Both the position numbers and the translations under genes were made by a program. Below are positions 1 to 6,793 of a stretch of DNA of 35,800 bases, in pieces (position 1 is the first letter of the stretch; each line of letters opens with the position of its first letter). Under the pieces are notes generated by a model, which saw only the letters and a program-made list of their open reading frames with translations, ran no database searches and had not been told where the DNA came from. This DNA is from Caulobacterales bacterium 32-69-10 (GTDB lineage Bacteria; Pseudomonadota; Alphaproteobacteria; Caulobacterales; Caulobacteraceae), in assembly GCA_002280485.1 (NCBI GenBank), contig NCED01000006.1, positions 1-35,800 of the forward strand, read 5' to 3'.

Positions 1-2
1 AC

Positions 3-71
3 AATTCACGTCGCCTGCACTCGGCTCTGGGCTATATCAGCCCCGCCGAGATGGAACGCAGAGCGGCTTAA
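3..71 (+). CDS. IS3-family transposase OrfB, C-terminal end (partial)
   Basis: The reading frame entering from the left edge encodes 22 residues, NSRRLHSALGYISPAEMERR followed by AA, and a TAA stop. The RxHSALGYxSPAE pattern is the characteristic C-terminus of IS3-family (DDE, rve-type) OrfB transposases. Only the last residues are present, so the catalytic D-D-E residues lie outside the window. A terminal-repeat-like sequence follows directly after the stop, as expected for an IS3 right end. Whether the complete element is functional cannot be judged here. Confidence 0.8.
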   Translation, partial: NSRRLHSALGYISPAEMERRAA

Positions 72-72
72 C

Positions 73-99
73 CCCGTCCACTTTCTCGGGGGAAGATCA
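73..99 (+). mobile_element. Right terminal inverted repeat of an IS3-family element
   Basis: Two bases after the transposase stop lies a stretch whose reverse complement begins TGATCTTCCCCC and continues into AAGTGGAC. This resembles IS3-group termini, which start with TGA and often contain GTGGAC. The left terminus is outside the window, so the match between the two ends and the target duplication cannot be tested. Confidence 0.6.
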
Positions 100-581
100 A
101 TCAGACGGCGCGGCGCAATGCGGCGGATCGGCAAAGCTTACACTGGCCGCCAACCACACCGCCTCCCCTGCCCCCGCGCCATGCGAGGCTAACCCGTGAG
201 GGCCGAGACAGGGCCCTGGCTCGGGTCGGCGCAGCCGACTGGCGAGCGGTCCAAGCGTAGCGAGGAGGCGCCCAACCTGCCCTTCAAGCTGCACAACTGA
301 AGCTGGCTAAGCTAGGCAACTCGCGAAATCGACTACGGTAATGACTCCCTACCGTAGCTGCGGAGCCTAGGATTGGCGGACCGCAGACGGCATCAATTTT
401 GGAGCATGTCGTACCGAGTAGCTTTGTTGCAGGCCCAAGTCACTTCCGCGTCCTGTAGTGGCGCCCACGAGACTCCTCGCGCTTTTTTGAGCGCGTGGGT
501 CTTCTCAGACCGAATCGACCTGTGCCATAGAGGCGTTGCCGTGACGCCGACCGCCATGTCCCTCGAAAGGCATGTGCGCAG
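100..581. other. Intergenic region between the IS end and the nuclease operon
   Basis: I see no convincing gene in these 482 bases; the open frames lack a supported start and resemble no family. The clearest structure is a perfect 8-bp inverted repeat, CTACGGTA at 333-340 and TACCGTAG at 350-357, separated by 9 bases. It could be an operator for the operon starting at 582. A 6-bp stem (CGCGCT / AGCGCG) lies near 480-496 but has no downstream T-run, so it is not a clear terminator. Confidence 0.4.
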
Positions 582-1259
582 GTGAATATAGATACGATCA
601 AGACGACCCTCGGGTTCGTCACCGACCACTACGTCGCCGTCTCGATCGGCGCGCTGGTCGCAGCCGCTGGCCTCCGCCAAGCGCTCAAGCTGTCCAAGAA
701 GCAGGGCAAAGAAGCTCAACTGCGTCACCATCGGATGGAGACGTCGGCCAGCAAGGTCCTGGCGAAGATCCGCGCCATGGTCCCCATGCAGAACCCAGGC
801 CCTGTGTTCGCCTACCTGCGCAAGATGAACCCCTATGCGTTCGAGGAGATGATCCTCCACGAACTGGAGCACCGCAAACTGAAGATCCGGCGTAACGCGG
901 CCTACTCCGGTGACGGCGGGATCGACGGAACGTTCTTCCTCAACGATCAGAAGTGGCTGGTCCAGGCCAAGCGCTACGCCAAGTACGTCAAGAAGGAGCA
1001 CGTCTGGGCCTTTGACGCGGTGTGCAAGGAACACAAGGCCAAGGGCCTGTTCGTCCACACCGGCAAGACGCCCAAGGATCTCCTCGAGCTCAAGCGCCAA
1101 TGCGGCGTAGTCAGGATCGTCTCCGGCGAGGAGCTGATGCAGCTGTTCTCGGGCCAGGCCGTCGATTTACGGATGCCCGATGAAATCGCGGCGGCCCGCA
1201 GAGCCGCCGTCCAGCCCGCTCCCGCGCCTGTCCGTGGCGCCATGTCCACGGTGGGTTGA
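582..1259 (+). CDS. Mrr-like restriction endonuclease domain protein, membrane-anchored
   Basis: This 225-residue protein has an N-terminal hydrophobic segment (about residues 17-31) and a central Mrr_cat-type nuclease domain. The fold signature is visible: NPYAFEEMI (helix of the Mrr fold), then SGDGGIDG with candidate metal-binding D115, then Q128-A-K130, the QxK variant of the PD-(D/E)XK motif used by Mrr enzymes. Known Mrr-family proteins cleave DNA, often modified DNA; small TM-linked versions occur in conjugative plasmid clusters, where their job is unclear. The GTG start at 582 was chosen because the domain is complete from there and an AAAGG-like ribosome site lies about 11 bases upstream. 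It is the first gene of a three-gene + strand operon. Substrate and role here are inference. Confidence 0.75.
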   Translation: MNIDTIKTTLGFVTDHYVAVSIGALVAAAGLRQALKLSKKQGKEAQLRHHRMETSASKVLAKIRAMVPMQNPGPVFAYLRKMNPYAFEEMILHELEHRKLKIRRNAAYSGDGGIDGTFFLNDQKWLVQAKRYAKYVKKEHVWAFDAVCKEHKAKGLFVHTGKTPKDLLELKRQCGVVRIVSGEELMQLFSGQAVDLRMPDEIAAARRAAVQPAPAPVRGAMSTVG

Positions 1260-1263
1260 TTAA

Positions 1264-1731
1264 ATGAACGCTGCGACCGCGCATCACACTCTCGTGCAAC
1301 CACACATAGACGATACGTCAACACAATCTGTCGGAACCTCGGCGGAGCTTCACTACGGCTGGTGGGAGCGGCTGGCGCAGTTGCGGGACCGGCCTCTGCT
1401 GACGGCGACATACAACCAGGCCGAAGCGGCGTTCGCGTCGGCCGAACATTTCATCTCGCATTGGGCGGGCCAGGCCGAGCGGCTGGGCTGTCAGCCGGTG
1501 CATCTGCTTCGGCCGCCATCGGCCCTGGGCGTCGATGATGGCGGCCTGGCGTGGCGCTGGGAGGGTGTCTTGGAGGCCGTCGGCGTCTCCGAGGGACAGG
1601 TGTTCGCTGCCGGGCCCGAGGGCCTGGCCAAGGTCTATCGGCTGCTGCCTGACGGCGGCGTGTCGATGGTGAGAGCGCTGCCGCGGTCGGAAGTCGCGGA
1701 GCGATCAGTAAGCGTGGGAGAGTTCCGCTAG
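1264..1731 (+). CDS. Hypothetical protein in nuclease operon
   Basis: This 155-residue protein has no family I recognise. It appears soluble, with no signal peptide or membrane segment. A tryptophan- and alanine-rich helical stretch (residues about 35-75) is followed by a segment with possible beta character (residues 85-140). Its ATG lies 4 bases after the upstream nuclease stop, and its TAG stop overlaps the GTG of the next gene by one base, so the three genes are probably translationally coupled. The position between two nuclease genes hints at a partner or accessory role, but that is context only. Confidence 0.65.
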   Translation: MNAATAHHTLVQPHIDDTSTQSVGTSAELHYGWWERLAQLRDRPLLTATYNQAEAAFASAEHFISHWAGQAERLGCQPVHLLRPPSALGVDDGGLAWRWEGVLEAVGVSEGQVFAAGPEGLAKVYRLLPDGGVSMVRALPRSEVAERSVSVGEFR

Positions 1732-3023
1732 TGTTTCGAGAGGGAGATACCGTTCGGGCGCTCGTGACCAAATGGCTGCGCAGCAATGCGCCTTGCGCCG
1801 ATGTGATCGCCGATCTGAACCCGGTGTACGGCGGGTGCAAGGTTGACCTGGTGGCCGTCAGAACGACAGCGCTGACCGCCGTGTTAATCCCCAAAGGTGG
1901 ATGCGTGACCGAGTTGCTGGGCCGTGTGGAATCGACCAAGGGCCTGGCCGAGACGCTGTGGATCGTAACCACGCCGGAATTCGAAGCCGTGACCTTGGAA
2001 TATATTCCGGTCGAGGCCGGCGTGCTGGTGGTGGATCCTGTCGAGCATACCGTGAAGATCCGACTGAGCGGCCGGAGAAACCTGGTGGACACTCGCGCCC
2101 TAGCGCGACTGCTGACGATCCGGGAGCTCCAGCGCCTGACCGGTCTGGAGACGCGCGACTATGGCGACCTGGTGCGCGAGCTGGTCGACACGCGCAGCGG
2201 TCGAACGATGCGCGAAACGGTTTGCGCGGTGCTGCGCGGCCGTCACCAGGAGCAGGTGAGCTACACGGCCACGGAGCTGGCCGAGAACGGAGGCTACCGT
2301 CGCAGCTTCAGGCGGGCGGCGGGCATGGCGGCTGCCGCGGTCGCGGGCTTTCTGTCGGTCGGGGTGCCGTTGGACGACGCTTTCGCAGCTCCCGGCGCGA
2401 CGATCGAGGGCCCAGCCGTGGCGATCGACGGCGATACGATCCGCGTCAAGAACCGTCCCGTTCGCCTCTGGGGCGTGGACGCCGTGGAGCGCCGGCAGAC
2501 CTGTGTGGTCGACGGTCGGCCCTACGGTTGCGGCGAGAAGGCGACTGGCGCCCTGGCGACGTTCCTGGGGGCCAACCCGGTGCGCTGCGAGGTGGTCGAT
2601 ACCGATAAATACGATCGCGCGGTTGCACGCTGCACGTCCAATGGGCGTGACGTTGGTGGCTACATGGTCTCGATCGGGTGGGCTCTGGACTACACCGCCT
2701 ATTCGCGAGGCGCCTACCTGGTTCAGGAAGCCCGCGCGCGGTCGGCCAAGCTGGGCGTCCATGGTGGCACATTCGTGAAGCCGGCCGAGTATCGGCGGAC
2801 CGAGAGGGCCGAGGCGCTGCTCAGTCGTGTGGGAACGATCGCCCCTGCCCCGGCTCAAGGGTGCGTCATCAAGGGCAACATCTCGAACAAGGGGCAGCGC
2901 ATCTACCACAGGCCAAACCAGGCCGACTACGCGGCCACGTCGATCGATGTGACAAAGGGAGAGCGCTGGTTCTGCTCGCCCGGCGAGGCCGAGGCGGCCG
3001 GTTGGTTTGCCGCCAAGCGCTGA
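1731..3023 (+). CDS. Fusion protein: degenerate nuclease-like N-terminus, TM segment, SNase-type thermonuclease
   Basis: This 430-residue protein has three parts. Residues 1-190 include KVDLVAVR followed by a beta strand and ETLWIVTT, a layout like sce7726/MmcB PD-(D/E)XK proteins, but the expected ExK is replaced by LIPKG, so this part looks catalytically dead. Residues 200-222 form an alanine-rich membrane or signal-anchor segment ending near AFA. Residues 225-350 are a staphylococcal-nuclease domain with the key residues present: D233/D235 (DGDTIR), R245, D250, E253 and R296 (YDR). A C-terminal Cys-containing tail (CVIKGNIS...ERWFCS) is common in alphaproteobacterial SNase proteins. The nuclease domain is probably outside the inner membrane, degrading nucleic acid there; that placement is inferred. 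It is the last gene of its operon, starting at a GTG overlapping the upstream stop. Confidence 0.75.
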   Translation: MFREGDTVRALVTKWLRSNAPCADVIADLNPVYGGCKVDLVAVRTTALTAVLIPKGGCVTELLGRVESTKGLAETLWIVTTPEFEAVTLEYIPVEAGVLVVDPVEHTVKIRLSGRRNLVDTRALARLLTIRELQRLTGLETRDYGDLVRELVDTRSGRTMRETVCAVLRGRHQEQVSYTATELAENGGYRRSFRRAAGMAAAAVAGFLSVGVPLDDAFAAPGATIEGPAVAIDGDTIRVKNRPVRLWGVDAVERRQTCVVDGRPYGCGEKATGALATFLGANPVRCEVVDTDKYDRAVARCTSNGRDVGGYMVSIGWALDYTAYSRGAYLVQEARARSAKLGVHGGTFVKPAEYRRTERAEALLSRVGTIAPAPAQGCVIKGNISNKGQRIYHRPNQADYAATSIDVTKGERWFCSPGEAEAAGWFAAKR

Positions 3024-3054
3024 TGGTAGGCCGGCGCCAGTGGGTGTCGGCCAC

Positions 3055-3372
3055 TCACCCCAGGAACGTCGAGTAGTCCTGGAAAGGCGCCTTGAGAAAA
3101 GCCACCTCGATGCGGCCTGACGTCGTCGACCCCGGAGGATCGCCGTAGACGTCGTAGTGGATCTCGTATCCGCCTCGGGTACTGCATTTGCGGCCGCCCG
3201 TGGGCTCGAAAATCGGGTGCCTCAGAGGATCCCGTTTCACGCCCTTGATGCCGTCCTTGAGGGCGTCCAGCTTCTTGCGGGCCTCTTCGCCGGAGCCAGG
3301 CTGAGACAGCCACTTGGTGATGCGGCGCAGATCCGCGTCTGCTTCGTGCGATAGTCTCAGTTTCCAGGACAA
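3055..3372 (-). CDS. parE: Type II toxin, RelE/ParE family
   Basis: This 105-residue protein begins WKLRLSHEADADLRRITKW, the classic N-terminal ParE/RelE signature (a beta strand, then a helix with conserved A-x-x-D-L). It later shows the GRKCSTRGGYEIHYDVYG strand pair and a C-terminal basic-hydrophobic strand typical of the fold. ParE toxins poison DNA gyrase and RelE toxins cut mRNA; the sequence looks more ParE-like, but the target is inferred. The start is TTG. It follows the antitoxin gene with an 8-base gap, in the usual antitoxin-first order. It probably stabilises the plasmid by post-segregational killing and sits at the distal end of the replication/partition strand. Confidence 0.8.
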   Translation of the reverse strand: MSWKLRLSHEADADLRRITKWLSQPGSGEEARKKLDALKDGIKGVKRDPLRHPIFEPTGGRKCSTRGGYEIHYDVYGDPPGSTTSGRIEVAFLKAPFQDYSTFLG

Positions 3373-3380
3373 AGTGCGGT

Positions 3381-3578
3381 TCAGGCCTCGGAGGCCGGAC
3401 GCTGCAGGCTGTCGAAGTAGGCGTCTACGTCATCGATGTCGACGTAGTTGCCGGCGGCGATCTGAGCGCGCCCCCTGGCCATGCGTTCCGCATCCGGCAG
3501 CAGATGACGCGGTTGAGCGCGCGAAGGCTGATCGCGGCGCGGCGTCATGAAGTGCGAGATGTTCGTAGGGCGCGTCAT
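3381..3578 (-). CDS. Antitoxin of the ParE-type pair
   Basis: This 65-residue acidic-tailed protein precedes the toxin. Its C-terminal half, GRAQIAAGNYVDIDDVDAYF, resembles the toxin-wrapping tail of ParD-like and related short antitoxins (G-x-x-x-I-x-x-G-x-Y-V-x-x-x-D-V). The N-terminal half is basic and proline-rich and shows no clear DNA-binding fold. The start is fixed by a strong ribosome site, AGGAG, five bases before the ATG. It most likely neutralises the toxin by direct binding and may repress the pair, but no operator palindrome is evident upstream. Confidence 0.7.
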   Translation of the reverse strand: MTRPTNISHFMTPRRDQPSRAQPRHLLPDAERMARGRAQIAAGNYVDIDDVDAYFDSLQRPASEA

Positions 3579-3637
3579 CGGGACTCCTAGAGCGAAGTAT
3601 AACGCTGCTTGGCCAGGTTTGTCACGGCGTCGCTGGA

Positions 3638-5461
3638 TCAGCCGACGGCGTTGTCCCGGGCTGCGAAGTCCAGGGCGCTGATCCGGCGCTCGAGGAGTTG
3701 GACGCGCTGGCGGATTTCCTTGCCGGCAGCCAGAGAGCTGGCGGTGACGGCGACCTGGCGCAAGGCCTGCAGCGCAGCCTGCGCGTCGCCGAGTTCGATG
3801 AGCGTCTCGTAGGCGCTGGACCAGACGGCTTTGCGGGTCGCGGCGGCCTCCCTGGGGTCGAGGAACTGCACGCGCACCATTTGGGCGCTCGCCGTCGCGG
3901 CCGTCACCAGGGGCCGCAGGCCTGCGGCGTCGATACGGGCTGTCAGAGCCTCGGGGTTTGGGTTGTCGGGCATGGCTGCGACCAGAACGTCGGCCAGGGG
4001 CGAAAGGCGATCGTTGACGAAGCCCAGGCGCGCGATCGCCTCGTCGTAGGGCGCGGCCCAGGCGGGGTTTGTTAGTGCGGCGACCGCAACGGCGGCATGG
4101 AAGGGGTTGATGCGCTGGTGTGCGGCGTTTCGGAGGGCGTTGAGCGGCGTAGCGGTGGCAAGAGGCCCCTCCCCTCTCCCGGCCTTGCTGTTTGCGCGCC
4201 CCAGGAGGCCGTCTAGGCGGCTTTTCAGGTCCTCGGCGTAGGCGAGCGCCAGATCAGGGTCGTTGATGCCCTTGGCGAGGCCTCTGAGGCGTTGAGCGAG
4301 GCTTGCGCGGGCCTCGGGTGTGTCGAGGGGCTGGCGATCGCGTTCGCGGACGAACAGGGTTTCGGCGAAGGGCGACGCCAGGGAGATTTGTCGGCGAAGC
4401 GCCGGGGCGCCCTCGGTGCGGTAGATCTCGTCTGCGTCCTTGCCCTGCAGGTGCGCGAACCTAAAGGACTGGCCGGGCCCGATCAGTGGCAAGGTCACGT
4501 CGATCGCGCGGCTGGCGGCGCGACGCCCGGCGGCGTCGCCGTCAAAGCACAGCACTGGCTCGGGATGCAGGCGCCAGGCGACGGCGATTTGGTCGATGGT
4601 CAGCGCCGTGCCCATCGGGGCGGCGGCTGGGATGCCGGCGCGGTGGCAGGCAATCACGTCGAAATAGCCCTCCACGACAACAAGGGGGCTGTCGGACGCC
4701 GCCTGCATGGCCCTGGCCTGGTGCGCGCCGTAGAGCACCTTGCCCTTGGAAAAGACGGGGCTGTCGGGCCCGTTCAGGTACTTCGCGCGGGCCGTCGGCG
4801 ATAGGGCCCGCCCGGCGAACGACACGACCCGGCCGCGACCGTCCAGGATCGGGAAGATGATGCGGTCATTGAACCGGTCGATCGGTCGGCCGCCGGCCGC
4901 CGGTTCGACCAGTAGCCCGGCTGTGAGCAGGTCCGCCTGGGCCGCGCCTTTGGCGATCAAGTAGTCTTTCAGGGCCGTGCGGTCGGCGGGCGCATAGCCG
5001 ACACGAAATGTCGCCAGGTCGGGGGCGGGGATTTGCCGCTTGTCCAGGTAAGCCCTGGCCCCCTCCCCGGCTGGTCGCTGCAGCTGGGTTTGGAACCAGG
5101 CCGCAGCTTGCTCGAGGAGATCGGTCAGGGAGCTGCGAGCGCGCTCGTGAGCCGCGTGTTGGGGGCTTCGCTCCGGCAGTGGTAGGCCAGCCTCACTGGC
5201 CAGGCGCTCGACGGCCTCGGTGAAGGTGAGCCGATCGGTTTCCTGCAGGAAGTTGATGATGTCGCCGTGCTTGCCGCTGGAGAAGCAGTGGTAGAAGCCC
5301 TTGTCGTCGTTGACGAAGAACGAAGGGGTCTTCTCGGTGACGAAGGGCGACAGGCCCGCGAACTCCCTGCCCTGCCGACGCAGTTTCACGACCTTTCCGA
5401 TCACCGCGGAGGGCCGAAGGCGAGCCTTAAGCTCGTCGAGGAACTGCTGCGGGTACCGCAT
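3638..5461 (-). CDS. dnaG: DnaG-type DNA primase (plasmid-borne)
   Basis: This 607-residue protein has the full DnaG architecture. The N-terminal region (LSPFVTEKTPSFFVNDDKG, HCFSSGKHGD) is the alphaproteobacterial form, in which most zinc-ligand cysteines are lost. The central catalytic core follows, with a TOPRIM domain showing VVEGYFD, PMGTAL and FDGDAAGRRA, the acidic metal-binding set. A helical C-terminal region probably contacts the replicative helicase. The length is typical of chromosomal DnaG (about 580-640 residues), so this is no fragment. It begins 9 bases after the RHH partition gene and runs in the same direction as repC and parA, suggesting expression with plasmid maintenance. 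It may prime plasmid replication or the complementary strand after conjugation; that choice is inference. Confidence 0.9.
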   Translation of the reverse strand: MRYPQQFLDELKARLRPSAVIGKVVKLRRQGREFAGLSPFVTEKTPSFFVNDDKGFYHCFSSGKHGDIINFLQETDRLTFTEAVERLASEAGLPLPERSPQHAAHERARSSLTDLLEQAAAWFQTQLQRPAGEGARAYLDKRQIPAPDLATFRVGYAPADRTALKDYLIAKGAAQADLLTAGLLVEPAAGGRPIDRFNDRIIFPILDGRGRVVSFAGRALSPTARAKYLNGPDSPVFSKGKVLYGAHQARAMQAASDSPLVVVEGYFDVIACHRAGIPAAAPMGTALTIDQIAVAWRLHPEPVLCFDGDAAGRRAASRAIDVTLPLIGPGQSFRFAHLQGKDADEIYRTEGAPALRRQISLASPFAETLFVRERDRQPLDTPEARASLAQRLRGLAKGINDPDLALAYAEDLKSRLDGLLGRANSKAGRGEGPLATATPLNALRNAAHQRINPFHAAVAVAALTNPAWAAPYDEAIARLGFVNDRLSPLADVLVAAMPDNPNPEALTARIDAAGLRPLVTAATASAQMVRVQFLDPREAAATRKAVWSSAYETLIELGDAQAALQALRQVAVTASSLAAGKEIRQRVQLLERRISALDFAARDNAVG

Positions 5462-5470
5462 TAAGAGTGA

Positions 5471-5821
5471 TCAGTTGTCCTTGGCGAATAGCGCGGCCAT
5501 GGCTTCCTCGATCACCTGGGCGACCGGGATGTTCCTGCGATTGGCGGTGTCTTTGATCGCGTTGCGCGTCTCCAGGCGAAGCTTCACGCTGAACGGATGG
5601 TCTCGGCCCAGCAGGTTCCGCTCGCGGTTGATGATCGTCAGTTCAGACGTGGCGACGGGTTGCTGCAGCGGCGCGGGAGCCGAGGGCGGCACGGGGCGCC
5701 CGGCGAAGCGGCTGGCGGCGTCGGCCATGCTTTGCTGCGGGATTGGGGCGGGCGGGGGCGTGTCGTCGTCCAGATCATCCAGAAGGCGCTTGGGCTTAGG
5801 CCCGGTTGATTGGTCGGCCAT
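5471..5821 (-). CDS. Ribbon-helix-helix partition protein (ParA partner)
   Basis: This 116-residue protein has a disordered, proline-rich N-terminal half and a C-terminal DNA-binding region (FSVKLRLETRNAIKDTANRR followed by NIPVAQVIEEAM), matching an RHH fold: a beta strand with alternating polar residues and two helices. Such small RHH proteins act as the centromere-binding partner of ParA in type Ib-like partition systems, replacing ParB. It lies 12 bases downstream of parA, with a GGAG ribosome site ahead of its ATG. The flexible N-terminus would be the part that stimulates ParA ATPase. Partner status comes from position plus fold. Confidence 0.75.
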   Translation of the reverse strand: MADQSTGPKPKRLLDDLDDDTPPPAPIPQQSMADAASRFAGRPVPPSAPAPLQQPVATSELTIINRERNLLGRDHPFSVKLRLETRNAIKDTANRRNIPVAQVIEEAMAALFAKDN

Positions 5822-5833
5822 GATGAGCTCCAG

Positions 5834-6538
5834 CTAGGCGGCGGCTTTTTGGGACTTGATGAAGGCGACCGCGTTCAAGGCCAGATGGCCGGCTTCGCGC
5901 GTGGACTTCTCCAGAGCGGGGACCTCCTTGGGGTCCATCTTGTCCAGGGTGGTCTGGTAAGAGAACAGGGCCTTGTAAGCCGTTCGCTCGTAGACCGAGC
6001 CGATGATGGGGAGGCCAGCTTCGGCCACCTGCTTTTCGAGCTGGCTCATGTCCCGCGATCGCACGCTCGGGACCCGGCTCCAGACCAAGGCGTGAGGTAT
6101 CTGGCGGCCCCCGTTTTGCGCCGATCGGTGCAGCAAGCGTTGGGTGCGCAGGGCGTCGGTGACGTCCTGGGTGCTCGGGTTGGCGGGGATCAGCACCAGG
6201 TCCGACGCCCCGGCCGCCCAGGCGATCGTCAAGTTTGCAGTGCCTTCCACGTCGACCAGTACGACGTTGGCGCCGTTACGCTTGGCGCGAGCGATCTCGT
6301 CCTGGATGGTCTCTTCGTCGGCCGCCGAAACGGTGATGTTCGCGGGGCGAAACTCGCCCTTCGCCCAATCGAGCAAGCGCCCTGCCCTATCGGCGTCGAT
6401 GATGTGGACCTTGTAGTCGTCGACCGCGAAGGCGCCGGCCAGGACCAGCGCCAAGGTGGATTTTCCAGAACCGCCCTTGCTGGACGCCATGGTGATTACG
6501 GGCACGCGCGCCTCCGATGATTGCGATACGCAAGGCAT
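5834..6538 (-). CDS. parA: ParA-family partition ATPase
   Basis: The chosen start gives 234 residues with the deviant Walker A motif KGGSGKST at about residues 21-28, the switch-like IIDADR strand, and a Walker B segment VVLVDVEGTAN. These are diagnostic of the ParA/MinD ATPase class. ParA binds nucleoid DNA as an ATP dimer and moves plasmid copies apart through its centromere-binding partner, here the adjacent RHH gene. The frame stays open 54 bases further upstream (to 6592), but the ATG at 6538 places VPVITMASSKGG at the normal distance from the N-terminus and has an AAGG-like ribosome site. The protein lacks an N-terminal HTH domain, so autoregulation would fall to the RHH protein. Confidence 0.88.
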   Translation of the reverse strand: MPCVSQSSEARVPVITMASSKGGSGKSTLALVLAGAFAVDDYKVHIIDADRAGRLLDWAKGEFRPANITVSAADEETIQDEIARAKRNGANVVLVDVEGTANLTIAWAAGASDLVLIPANPSTQDVTDALRTQRLLHRSAQNGGRQIPHALVWSRVPSVRSRDMSQLEKQVAEAGLPIIGSVYERTAYKALFSYQTTLDKMDPKEVPALEKSTREAGHLALNAVAFIKSQKAAA

Positions 6539-6793
6539 TGGCCTTGCTTGCAGAATGTATGCGGAAGGCCTCCGCAAGCCCAGCCTCTTCAAGATGGCAT
6601 CCCTACGAATGCTACTCGCACGGCTGACGACACGCCTTCACAAGCTAGCTGTAAGCCAAGCGACAGGCTTCCGCAAGCATTATGCCAGCCTGCCGAACGC
6701 CCTACGATTGGTGTGCGAAAGGACGCCGATTGCAAAGCGAAAGGAAAACGTATTGCTTTTGATAGGAATGCAACAGGTATACCTATGACATTC
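6539..6793. promoter_or_regulatory. parA leader with 14-bp repeats: candidate centromere/operator
   Basis: The 255-base gap between repC and parA contains two near-identical 14-mers, AGGC(C/T)TCCGCAAGC, at 6566-6579 and 6665-6678 in the same orientation. The first overlaps a near-palindrome, TGCGG-A-AGGCCT-CCGCA, at 6560-6576. Shorter CAAGC/GCTTG elements recur at 6546-6550, 6641-6645 and 6657-6661. Repeated short sites upstream of a parA-RHH operon are the usual place for the partition site and the autoregulatory operator. Function is inferred from position and repetition. Confidence 0.45.

Noticed and set aside
97..294. 65-codon minus strand frame next to the IS end
   Set aside because: It could be a relic of another gene, but no family match is evident, and it overlaps the IS terminal repeat.
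393..1100. 235-codon minus strand frame
   Set aside because: Covers the Mrr-like gene in antisense; the + strand carries the recognisable GGIDG...QAK motif.
2100..2909. 269-codon minus strand frame
   Set aside because: Opposite the SNase fusion gene, whose catalytic residues prove the + strand is coding.
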